Source of the DNA: an uncultured Oribacterium sp.
GTDB taxonomy: Bacteria > Bacillota > Clostridia > Lachnospirales > Lachnospiraceae
Direction of reading: 5' to 3'
Length of the DNA: 64,000 nucleotides
Assembly: GCA_900770445.1 (NCBI GenBank)
Contig: CAAGKO010000023.1
Location: forward strand, 1-64,000
This document shows positions 50,515-58,602 of the stretch, piece by piece. Position 1 is the first letter of the stretch; each line of letters starts with the position of its first letter. Under the pieces are notes generated by a model that saw nothing but the letters and a program-made list of their open reading frames with translations, ran no database searches and had not been told where the DNA came from. Made by a program: the position numbers and the translations under genes.

Positions 50515-51360
50515 TCAGAGAAATCCGTCTTCTGCCAGTTCATTATAAATCAAATCAAAGTCGATTTCACACTTTCCTTCGCTGATGCCGACTGGAATCT
50601 GATCGTGAAAACCATAGATGAAGATGTCGTCCTCTGCAAGATCCTTGAAATAATAGAGGATGATTTTCTGCCGTTCCGGGTCGATCAGCCAGTACTCGCG
50701 TACACCGGCGCTTTCGTACTTCAGTTTCTTGATTTCCTGGTCGTACTTCCGGTTCGATGGCGAGAGGATTTCCATGACGAGGTCCGGGGCACCATCGATG
50801 TAGCGGTACTGCAGCATTGACCTGTCACAGAAGAGGATGATGTCCGGGGAAACCATCGTCTGGTCGTCGCGGTCGAGGCGAACGCCGACATCCGAAACCA
50901 TGACCTTACAGGGCGCTTTATGGCGATCGATGCAGGACCAGAGCTGACGGTAGATGCCCTGCATGATCAATACATGCGGAATCGACGGTTGCGACATCTC
51001 ATAGATGTACCCATCGATGAGCTCAAAGCGCTTATCCTTCGGCAGTGATTCGAGATCTGAAATCGTAAAATTTCCCTGCAGTTTCTCTGCAGTGCTCTGA
51101 TCACCATACCCGCCGGCATACTCGCGCAGTGCCTGATTCGGAACGAGATTCGTATAGTGCACGGTGTGCCTGTGCGTCCGGTGGAACTGGGACGGGGCGA
51201 GCACCAGTGTCAGTCGCTCGATCGTCTCCAGCCGTGGAGCCTTTGTGTAGCCACCGAAAATCTTTCGTATCGTTCCGACCGGTACCCCGCTCAGCTCGGA
51301 CAGCTTCTCGTAGCTGAAGCCCAGCTCGCGTCGTCGCGCACACATCTCTTCAAGCGTCAT
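50515..51360 (-). CDS. XRE-type HTH fused to a Uma2-family nuclease-like domain
   Basis: A 281-residue protein. The N-terminal 60 residues form a Cro/C1-type helix-turn-helix (RRRELGFSYEKLSELSGVPVGTIRKIFGG). The rest is a Uma2 (DUF820) domain of the PD-(D/E)XK superfamily, with SDVGVRLDRDDQTMVSPDIILF, PDLVMEILSPSNR and YWLIDPERQKIILYYF. Uma2 proteins are of unknown function and often multiply copied. GGGAGG lies seven bases before the ATG at 51360. Confidence 0.85.
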   Translation of the reverse strand: MTLEEMCARRRELGFSYEKLSELSGVPVGTIRKIFGGYTKAPRLETIERLTLVLAPSQFHRTHRHTVHYTNLVPNQALREYAGGYGDQSTAEKLQGNFTISDLESLPKDKRFELIDGYIYEMSQPSIPHVLIMQGIYRQLWSCIDRHKAPCKVMVSDVGVRLDRDDQTMVSPDIILFCDRSMLQYRYIDGAPDLVMEILSPSNRKYDQEIKKLKYESAGVREYWLIDPERQKIILYYFKDLAEDDIFIYGFHDQIPVGISEGKCEIDFDLIYNELAEDGFL

Positions 51361-51847
51361 AGTGATGACCTCCCTTCGTTCGGATATTCGGGTATTCATA
51401 AGTCTGGATAAACATATAATTCAGCTTCAGATATTCATATTATACCATGGAACGGATAAAATGGGTACTATAAGAATAATATACGGGTAGTATGCGGATA
51501 CCTTGCGTGGCCTGGCGGGCAATGCTGTATCAAATAATGAATAATTAATTTGGTGCCTACGGAAAATGGGTGTTTGGGTGGTCTGATGCTGTATCAAATG
51601 GGTGAAATTCCGGGTTGATGCCAACAAAAATCAGGCTTGCATGGTGCGCGATGTTGGCATCAGAGAGGAAATATGCCTCATTGATGCCAACATTGGCCTC
51701 GTTTTTCCCAGTCATCAATACGGAAAAGTAGAGAAATGATGCAGCAGTGTTACATTATTTCACAAAGAGTGATGAAGATGCAACACTGCTGTGGGCGAGT
51801 CGCATTCAGCTTGTGTTATCGTATTAAGAGTGATGTATCGAAATAGT
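51361..51847. other. AT-richer gene-free stretch with nested palindromes
   Basis: No ORF of quality. It contains the 51521-51747 repeat element; the remainder (51361-51520 and 51748-51847) shows no clear feature. Confidence 0.6.
51521..51747. repeat. Nested palindromic repeat element, copy 1
   Basis: Left units AATGCTGTATCAAAT (51521, 51586) face a right unit AATGATGCAGCA (51735). In the centre TGATGCCAACA occurs at 51616 and 51682 with its complement TGTTGGCATCA at 51652, so two alternative hairpins can form. Positions 51585-51747 are about 92% alike to 53354-53516. Confidence 0.75.
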
Positions 51848-52705
51848 CTATATCAGGTAAGTTTCTATCATCAGACGAATGGTTGTGAGACTTAACGGCA
51901 TTTTATCGCTTTCATAGGTCATGATGAGATTTTTTCCATGCACAAGTCCCGCATCGGCGTAATTTGCCAGTTTATTTACGGTGTCGGCCATGTAGCTTCG
52001 GTTCGTAGAGAGCCCGAAATGCTCCCAGATAAACATCTGACCGGTGCGTTTGTTTCGAATCGTGAAGTCCGGATAATAGCTGATTCCGTTGATGAGATGC
52101 TGACATTCGTAACGATAAGGGATGCCGGCGTAATAGAGCTCATTGGCAATCATGACTTCGGATTTTGAACGAACCATCGTGCCTTCGGCGGTATCATGGA
52201 CCAGTGCTTCTTCGTGCCCCTTCTTTCGAGGATAGGGTTCGGCACACCATCTCCGAAGCTTCTCATCCAGATCGGTAAGTTCATCTTTGAGGAGGGCATA
52301 GAGCTCAGGACAGTTTCGCAGCATCTGATCGGAGCGCTTTTCGTATGTTTTATAATGCTTTAGAAATGCGGACAGAGCAGCATATTCCTGCTGAAGATCA
52401 TGAAGCCGGGCCTGAAAATATTTCTTACGTGCGAGTGCGATGGCGAGCTCCTGATGATCCTTCGAAATATAATGGTCCTTCAGGACACGTTTTTTCGTTG
52501 CTTGACTCTGTGAATGCGCGGATTCAGAATCCGGAATGTCATAACTGCTGGTGCGCAGGAAGGGCACGCGTACTTTGCGGTCCTTATAGCTCTTAAATAC
52601 CAGCGTGCCGTCCGGACAGCTGGTTTCATGAAGGATACATTGGACATCCGAAAGCTCGGATTTGACGCGATGAAGATCATCATAGATCAGTTGATAAGTA
52701 TTCAT
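51848..52705 (-). CDS. Unknown protein with PD-(D/E)XK-like C-terminus
   Basis: A 285-residue soluble protein. The N-terminal half is helical and charged with a likely coiled coil (KKYFQARLHDLQQEYAALSAFL...). The C-terminal part has the spacing of a restriction-endonuclease-like fold: a Glu in RSKSEVMIANELYYAG, YYPDFTI, then FIWEHFG as the D...ExH core, and NLIMTYE. Catalytic activity is plausible but unproven. It stands alone between two copies of a palindromic repeat in AT-richer DNA, which suggests acquired or mobile origin. Confidence 0.7.
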   Translation of the reverse strand: MNTYQLIYDDLHRVKSELSDVQCILHETSCPDGTLVFKSYKDRKVRVPFLRTSSYDIPDSESAHSQSQATKKRVLKDHYISKDHQELAIALARKKYFQARLHDLQQEYAALSAFLKHYKTYEKRSDQMLRNCPELYALLKDELTDLDEKLRRWCAEPYPRKKGHEEALVHDTAEGTMVRSKSEVMIANELYYAGIPYRYECQHLINGISYYPDFTIRNKRTGQMFIWEHFGLSTNRSYMADTVNKLANYADAGLVHGKNLIMTYESDKMPLSLTTIRLMIETYLI

Positions 52706-53661
52706 AGGAATCCTTTCAAAAAGTGGTTAGAAAAACAGAATTTTGATTTTAAGGGAAAGTACGTGACGGTGTTGGGGATGATTTGATGACTGATAATGAG
52801 TCTGCCCACTATATTGAATGCATACACTTGGTGCGCGGTGTTGCCATAGTGAGGAGAGAAGAACCTGATGTCTGCCAGAGTAGAAAAGAAAACCAACGAA
52901 CCAGAATAATAAATAATGAAATTAATAATATCTATGACTATAGCAGATGTTCAGTAGAGCAACAATTGACATATTCGTCGAAACTGTTCGACTTAAATTG
53001 ACGAATAGGATAGCTGGAGATGCGCATCCTTGCTTAGCGTGAAAGTTAAACAGTGAACTATATTACCGTCTTAATGTTCATTAGACGAGACCGGATTCTA
53101 CTGGATTTGCAGTTTGCATCGTGATAGAAGAGAAGAGAAGACGTTTGGGGATGCAGGTGCTGTCATATCACGATGTTGAAATTAAACCTATGCATACACC
53201 TTGGCGCTTATTCATTGCTTGAGTAATGCTGTATCAAATTGTAATCAATAGTATTTGGTGACTATGTCGCCTTCCTGCCTGGGTAGCCAATGCTGTATCA
53301 AAAGGGCGGAAAATAAAAATGATGACTACGGGAAATCGACTTTAAGGGATCCTGATGCTGTATCAAATAGATGAAATTCTGAGTTGATGCCAACAAAAAT
53401 CAGGCTTGCGTGGTGCGCGATGTTGGCATCAGAGAGGAAATATGCCTAATTGATGCCAACATTGGCCTCGTTTCACCCAGTCATCAATACGGAAAGGCAG
53501 AGAAATGATGCAGCATGGTACATGAAAATCGCTCCAAATCCATGCCCGACCAGTCATCAATATAAAAAAGAGAGGGAATGATACAGCATGTAAGGAGAGA
53601 TGAGGACCACTCTCCAGACAAACCCAGGCACCAATATGCAAAAGAGAGGAAATGATACAGC
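52706..53661. other. Gene-free, repeat-rich region
   Basis: About 950 bases without a supported gene. The first half (52706-53220) shows only short low-quality frames and no promoter I trust; TGCATACAC(C)TTGG recurs at 52818 and 53192. The second half is the palindromic array. Confidence 0.6.
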
Positions 53662-53664
53662 ATG
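53225..53664. repeat. Nested palindromic repeat element, copy 2 (extended)
   Basis: Three left units with ATGCTGTATCA (53226, 53290, 53355; 64-65 bp period) face three right units with TGAT(A/G)CAGCAT (about 53506, 53579, 53653; ~74 bp period) in inverted orientation. The centre repeats the TGATGCCAACA / TGTTGGCATCA / TGATGCCAACA trio (53385, 53421, 53451). Outer intervals also pair: TTGGTGAC with CACCAA, and TGATGACT with AGTCATCA. Confidence 0.75.
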
Positions 53665-53689
53665 GCATTACAGATTAGGGACGCTCTGC

Positions 53690-53840
53690 AGACGGCGTGT
53701 GCCGAGTTCTGCCGCGTGTGCCAAGTTCTGCCGCCTGTGCCGAGCTCTAGCCTGTGCCGAGCTCTAGCCTGCGCCGAGCCCTACCGCCTGTGCCGAGCTC
53801 TACAGTCTACGTCGAGCTCTAAATCCTTTATCGAGCTTGC
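53690..53840. repeat. Minisatellite of ~17-19 bp units
   Basis: About eight head-to-tail units of the form CTGTGCCGAGCTCTAGC, progressively diverged to the right. A frame crosses it, but the peptide is only a translation of the repeat and I do not call it a gene. Confidence 0.7.
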
Positions 53841-53989
53841 AGCAGATGGGGCAGATGGGACTTCTGCTGCCCCTTGACTTTTCTGTGGTCAGGAAATAAA
53901 CTATAGAAAGTTTGATTTTCTTCCATATAATGTGGTAGAGAGTCAGACAGGGTATAGTGAATAAATACATGGAAGGTGTTCAGTAGTTC

Positions 53990-54260
53990 AGAATCGTTTC
54001 TCCTGAGAGAGTGACCGTGACACGCTGCGAGCGGTCTGAGAAATCTCTGATACGAATTTTCGCACTGGAGTTGTCCGGGGGAAGGCGTGCGTGCAGGCGC
54101 GGCGCTGGTAGTTCGGAACGTGGATGCGCGTTAAGCATAGTGAGTGCCTGTGGGTGAGGCTTCGTGACGATGTGGTGTCGGAAGCATTGGCTGCGGGAAC
54201 AAGGGTGGTACCGCGATGATTCGTCCCTGTGTGTCGTAAGACATGCAGGGATTTTTTGTG
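53990..54260 (+). promoter_or_regulatory. T-box leader controlling pheST
   Basis: A tRNA-sensing transcription attenuator. The T-box itself is GAACAAGGGTGGTACCGCG (54198-54216). A terminator follows: TCCCTG (54223) pairs with GCAGGGA (54245-54251), ending in TTTTTT. Uncharged tRNA would stabilise the antiterminator instead. A TTC, the Phe codon expected of the specifier, is present in ACGAATTTTCGCAC near 54055. The 5' border is approximate. TATAAT at about 53925 may be the promoter -10 box. Confidence 0.9.
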
Positions 54261-54430
54261 TAGATGATCAGATGATATGCGTGCATGAGATGATGGCGAC
54301 GCTGCATCAGGCTGAGAAATCAGCGGATTATTTTCCGAATAGTGGAAACGCGTGGTGAAGTGATCATGGCTTTGCGAAGGTGGAGCTGCATATATACCGT
54401 GACCCTGACGGTGATGAGAAGGAGAGAATG

Positions 54431-55453
54431 ATGGATAATTCAAAGCTTGAAGAGCTGAAGAAGCTTGCGCAGGAGAGTATCCGCGAAGCGCAGGACACGA
54501 ATGCACTGAATGATGTGCGTGTTCGTTTCCTTGGTAAGAAGGGTGAGATCACCTCGCTGCTGAAGTCCATGAAGGATCTGAGCGCAGAGGAGAAGCCGAA
54601 GTTCGGTCAGCTGGTCAATGCACTTCGCCAGCAGGTCGAGGAGGAGCTTCAGGAGCATATGACGGAGCTTCAGAAGAAGGCACGTGAGGCGAAGATGGCA
54701 GCGGAGACGATCGATGTGACGCTGCCGGCGAAGAAGATGCAGTATGGTCACGCGCATCCGAACACGAAGGCCCTCGAGGAGGTCGAGCGTATCTTCATCG
54801 GCATGGGCTATGAGGTCGTCGAGGGTCCGGAGGTTGAGTACGATGAGTACAACTTCGAGAAGCTGAACATCCCGAAGGGCCACCCGGCGAGAGACGAGCA
54901 GGATACCTTCTATATCGGAAACAATATCCTGCTTCGTACACAGACGTCGTCCGTACAGGCGCGTGTGATGGAGAAGGGCAAGCTTCCGATCCGTATGATC
55001 TGTCCGGGCCGTGTATTCCGTTCGGACGCCGTGGATGCTACCCACTCCCCGTCCTTCCATCAGATCGAGGGCCTCGTCATCGACAAGCACGTGACCTTCG
55101 CAGATCTGAAGGGCACCCTTGATACCTTCGCGAAGGAGCTGTTCGGACCGGAGACGAAGACCAAGCTTCGTCCGCACCACTTCCCGTTCACGGAGCCGTC
55201 GGCAGAGGTCGATGTGAGCTGCTTCAAGTGCGGTGGCAAGGGCTGCCGTTTCTGTAAGGGCGAGGGCTGGATCGAGATCCTCGGCTGCGGTATGGTTCAC
55301 CCGCACGTACTCGAGATGTGCGGTATCGACCCGAACGAGTACCAGGGCTTCGCCTTCGGCGTGGGCCTCGAGCGTATCGCGCTGCTCAAGTATGAAATCG
55401 ATGACATGCGTCTTCTCTATGAGAATGATACACGTTTTCTGAATCAGTTCTAA
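54431..55453 (+). CDS. pheS: Phenylalanyl-tRNA synthetase alpha subunit
   Basis: Catalytic subunit of the alpha2-beta2 enzyme that charges tRNA-Phe. 340 residues: an N-terminal coiled coil (1-85), then class II motifs, including MQYGHAHPNTKALEEVERIF, motif 2 region MICPGRVFRSDAVDATHSPSFHQIEGLVID, and motif 3 GFAFGVGLERIALLKYEIDDMR. The segment CFKCGGKGCRFCKGEGWIEILG is typical. Of two adjacent ATGs the second (54431), six bases after GGAG, is preferred. pheT follows after 17 bases. Confidence 0.97.
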   Translation: MDNSKLEELKKLAQESIREAQDTNALNDVRVRFLGKKGEITSLLKSMKDLSAEEKPKFGQLVNALRQQVEEELQEHMTELQKKAREAKMAAETIDVTLPAKKMQYGHAHPNTKALEEVERIFIGMGYEVVEGPEVEYDEYNFEKLNIPKGHPARDEQDTFYIGNNILLRTQTSSVQARVMEKGKLPIRMICPGRVFRSDAVDATHSPSFHQIEGLVIDKHVTFADLKGTLDTFAKELFGPETKTKLRPHHFPFTEPSAEVDVSCFKCGGKGCRFCKGEGWIEILGCGMVHPHVLEMCGIDPNEYQGFAFGVGLERIALLKYEIDDMRLLYENDTRFLNQF

Positions 55454-55470
55454 GAAGGGGAGGAAATAGC

Positions 55471-57909
55471 ATGAATACATCCATGAACTGGATCAAGGAG
55501 TATGTTCCGGATCTCGACTGTACACCGAAGGAGTGGACAGATGCCATGACGCTGACCGGTACGAAGGTCGAGACCTGCACTATCTTAAATAAGAACCTCG
55601 ATAAGATCGTCACCGGACAGATCAAGTCCATCGAGCCGCATCCGGATGCGACGAAGCTCGTCATCTGCCAGGTCGATGTCGGTGCGTCCGAGCTTATCCA
55701 GATCGTCACCGGTGCGTCGAACATGAAGGTCGGCGATGTGGTGCCGGTCGTGCTCGACGGTGGTAAGGTCGCCGGCGGTCATGACGGCAGTGCGCTTCCG
55801 GAGGATGGTATCGAGATCCATGCCGGTAAGCTGCGTGGCGTGGAGTCCTACGGTATGATGTGCTCCATCGAGGAGCTCGGCTCCAGCCGAGAGTTCTATC
55901 CGGAGGCACCGGAGTCCGGTCTCTATATCTTCCCGGAGGGGACGGCGGTCGGCCAGGATGCGCCGACGCTGCTCGGACTGAACGACGCCATCCACGAGTA
56001 TGAGATCACCTCAAACCGTGTGGACTGCTACAGTGTGATCGGTATCGCACGTGAGGCAGCGGCGACCTTCGGCAAGCGCTTCCATATGCCGGCAGAGGAG
56101 AAGTCGGGCAATGCAGAGGATATCCACGATTACCTCAAGGTGTCCGTCGAGGATACGGAGCTCTGTCCGCGTTATACCGCACGTATGGTGAAGAACATCC
56201 AGCTCGCACCATCACCGAAGTGGATGCAGATCCGCCTCGCAAGCGCCGGCATCCGTCCGATCAACAACATCGTCGATATCACAAACTATGTGATGCTCGA
56301 GTACGGTCAGCCGATGCACAGCTATGACTATGACAAGATCCGCGGTCACGAGATCATCGTGAAGCGCGCGCAGGACGGTGACGAGTTCGAGACCCTGGAC
56401 GGTCAGATGAGAACCCTCGATCACAGCATCCTGACGATCTGCGATGCCGAGGGCGCGATCGGTCTTGCCGGCATCATGGGCGGTGAGAACTCGAAGATCA
56501 CCGACGATGTGAAGACCATGGTCTTCGAAGCCGCAACCTTCGACGGTACCAACATCCGTTTAAGTGCACGTAAGGTCGGCAACCGTACCGATGCGTCCGG
56601 CTACTTCGAGAAGGGCCTCGACCCGAACCTCGCAGAGTCCGCGATCAATCGTGCATGTGCTCTGATCGAGCAGCTCGGCGCCGGTGAGGTGGTCGGTGGC
56701 ATCATCGATGTCTATCCGGTGAAGCGGGAGCCGTCGGTCGTAGTCTGCAAGGCATCTGAGATCAATCACCTGATCGGCTTCGATCTCACGGCAGAGGAGA
56801 TGAAGGCCTACCTCGAGAAGATCGAGCTCTCGACCGAGATCGGTGCGGATGGCGACACCTTGACCGTGACCGCCCCGACCTTCCGTCAGGATATTCACCG
56901 CATGTGTGACGTCGCGGAAGAGGTTCTCCGTTTCTATGGTTATGCGAATGTCTCCATGACCCTTCCATCCGGCGGGGATGTGGCAGGCGGTCTGGCACCG
57001 GATCTCGCGGTCAATGAGCGTGTACGTCACTACGCACAGGCGCTCGGCTATTCCCAGGCCTTCATGTACAGCTTCGAGTCTCCGAAGGTATATGATAAGC
57101 TCCTGTTCCCGGCCGATGCGATGGAGCGTCAGCAGGTGAAGATTCTGAACCCGCTCGGTGAGGACTTCTCGGTGATGCGTACGTCCAGCATGAACGGTAT
57201 GCTGAGCTCACTCAGCACGAACTATAACCGTCGTAATCGTGATGCACGTCTCTATGAGATGGCGTCCATCTACATCCCGAAGGCTCTGCCGCTCACGGAG
57301 CTTCCGGATGAGCGTATGACCCTGACCCTCGGTGAGATCGGAGAGGGCGACTTCTTCACCATGAAGGGCGATGTCGAGGTGATTCTCAATCAGCTCGGCC
57401 TCACGGGGCGCTACCACTATGATGCAGCCGGCTGTGCGAAGCCGTTCCTGCACCCGGGCAGACGCGCGAACATCATTTACGCGGGTCATGTGATCGGTTA
57501 CCTCGGTGAGGTTCACCCGGAGGTGCTCGAGAACTATGCCATCGGCGAGGCGGCATATGTCGCTGTCGTAGATATGCCGGAGGTGTATCCGCTGGTCAAT
57601 GATGACACCAAGTATGTTCCGCTGGCGAAGTTCCCGTCGGTAAGCCGTGACTTCTCGATGCTCGTTCCGCACGCCGTAACCGCTGGTCAGATCGAGGATA
57701 TCCTCGTACAGCGCGCCGGTAAGCTCTGTGAGCGCGTCGAGCTCTTCGATGTATACGAGGGCGCACAGGTGCTCGCGGGCTTCAAGTCGATGGCTTACAA
57801 GGTGACGCTCCGTGCACAGGATCACACCCTCACCGACGATGAGATCGGCGGCGTCGTAAAGAAGATCCTGAACGGCCTCGAGAGACTCGGCGTAAGCCTC
57901 CGCTCGTAA
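55471..57909 (+). CDS. pheT: Phenylalanyl-tRNA synthetase beta subunit
   Basis: 812 residues with the full domain set: tRNA-binding OB-fold at 40-155 (VTGQIKSIEPHPDATKLVICQVDVG), B3/B4 editing domain (YGQPMHSYDYDKI), B5 (FRQDIHRMCDVAEEVLRFYGY), a synthetase-like core and a C-terminal ferredoxin-fold anticodon-binding domain (FPSVSRDFSMLVP ... TLTDDEI). GAAGGGGAGG precedes the ATG. Co-transcribed with pheS. Confidence 0.97.
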   Translation: MNTSMNWIKEYVPDLDCTPKEWTDAMTLTGTKVETCTILNKNLDKIVTGQIKSIEPHPDATKLVICQVDVGASELIQIVTGASNMKVGDVVPVVLDGGKVAGGHDGSALPEDGIEIHAGKLRGVESYGMMCSIEELGSSREFYPEAPESGLYIFPEGTAVGQDAPTLLGLNDAIHEYEITSNRVDCYSVIGIAREAAATFGKRFHMPAEEKSGNAEDIHDYLKVSVEDTELCPRYTARMVKNIQLAPSPKWMQIRLASAGIRPINNIVDITNYVMLEYGQPMHSYDYDKIRGHEIIVKRAQDGDEFETLDGQMRTLDHSILTICDAEGAIGLAGIMGGENSKITDDVKTMVFEAATFDGTNIRLSARKVGNRTDASGYFEKGLDPNLAESAINRACALIEQLGAGEVVGGIIDVYPVKREPSVVVCKASEINHLIGFDLTAEEMKAYLEKIELSTEIGADGDTLTVTAPTFRQDIHRMCDVAEEVLRFYGYANVSMTLPSGGDVAGGLAPDLAVNERVRHYAQALGYSQAFMYSFESPKVYDKLLFPADAMERQQVKILNPLGEDFSVMRTSSMNGMLSSLSTNYNRRNRDARLYEMASIYIPKALPLTELPDERMTLTLGEIGEGDFFTMKGDVEVILNQLGLTGRYHYDAAGCAKPFLHPGRRANIIYAGHVIGYLGEVHPEVLENYAIGEAAYVAVVDMPEVYPLVNDDTKYVPLAKFPSVSRDFSMLVPHAVTAGQIEDILVQRAGKLCERVELFDVYEGAQVLAGFKSMAYKVTLRAQDHTLTDDEIGGVVKKILNGLERLGVSLRS

Positions 57910-57921
57910 AATATTTGAACA

Positions 57922-57957
57922 CTAAAAAAGACTTCGGAGAAATCCGAAGTCTTTTTT
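57922..57957. terminator. Bidirectional terminator
   Basis: AAAAAAGACTTCGGA pairs with TCCGAAGTCTTTTTT around GAAA. It serves pheT (+) and the convergent smpB (-). Confidence 0.93.
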
Positions 57958-57959
57958 GG

Positions 57960-58442
57960 TCAGATGCGAAGGTTTGCGCCCTTGAAGTCGCGCTCGAGTT
58001 CGCGCTTCTGCTGCTTCTTCGCGAGGTCCGCGCGTTTATCGTAGAGCTTCTTGCCTCGGCAGAGGCCGATTTCGACCTTCACGAGGGAGCGGCGGAAGTA
58101 GACGCGGAGCGGGACGAGGGCGTAGCCGTCCTCCTTCAGCTTGCCGAGGATTTTATTGATCTCGGACTTATGGAGGAGGAGCTTGCGGTCGCGCAGCGGG
58201 TCCTTGTTAAAGATGTTGCCCTTCTCGTACGGATTCACATGCATGCCGTAGATGAAGACCTCTCCGTTTTTTATGCTGCAGAAGGATTCCTTGATGGAGC
58301 ACTGGCCGAGGCGGAGGGACTTGACCTCTGTGCCCGCGAGCTCGATACCGCACTCGAAGGTCTCATCCACGAAGTAGTCGTGGTAGGCCTTCTTGTTGTT
58401 TGCGATGAGCTTGGTGCCTTCTTCTTTTCCGTGATTTGCCAT
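57960..58442 (-). CDS. smpB: SsrA-binding protein SmpB
   Basis: Binds tmRNA and brings it to stalled ribosomes for trans-translation. 160 residues, normal length, with NNKKAYHDYFVDETFECGIELAGTEVKSLR, LRDRKLLLHKSEI and the basic C-terminal tail KKLYDKRADLAKKQQKREL that enters the decoding site. The tmRNA gene itself is not in the window. It follows rnr on the same strand after 160 bases. Confidence 0.96.
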   Translation of the reverse strand: MANHGKEEGTKLIANNKKAYHDYFVDETFECGIELAGTEVKSLRLGQCSIKESFCSIKNGEVFIYGMHVNPYEKGNIFNKDPLRDRKLLLHKSEINKILGKLKEDGYALVPLRVYFRRSLVKVEIGLCRGKKLYDKRADLAKKQQKRELERDFKGANLRI

Positions 58443-58602
58443 GGTAATACCTCTATGTTTTACGGATGAACAGTCATAGTATGACAGGAATTCTGCGGAT
58501 TTTCAATCAACCCGTGGTTGTTTACCGGTCCGCGGAATCCGTCGGGCCGGACTGCGTCTGTCGGTTGCGCTTTGTTCTACGGACAGATGCTCTGCGTGTG
58601 GT

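Noticed and set aside
52783..53001. 72-codon plus-strand frame
   Set aside because: No recognisable motif, no ribosome site, biased composition; insufficient support.
53225..53664. Second possible CRISPR array (35-bp units, ~30-40-bp spacers)
   Set aside because: Units appear in both orientations around a centre of symmetry and vary by many bases; no cas genes.
53662..53877. 71-codon plus-strand frame over the minisatellite
   Set aside because: The peptide is only the translation of an 18-bp repeat and no ribosome site precedes it.
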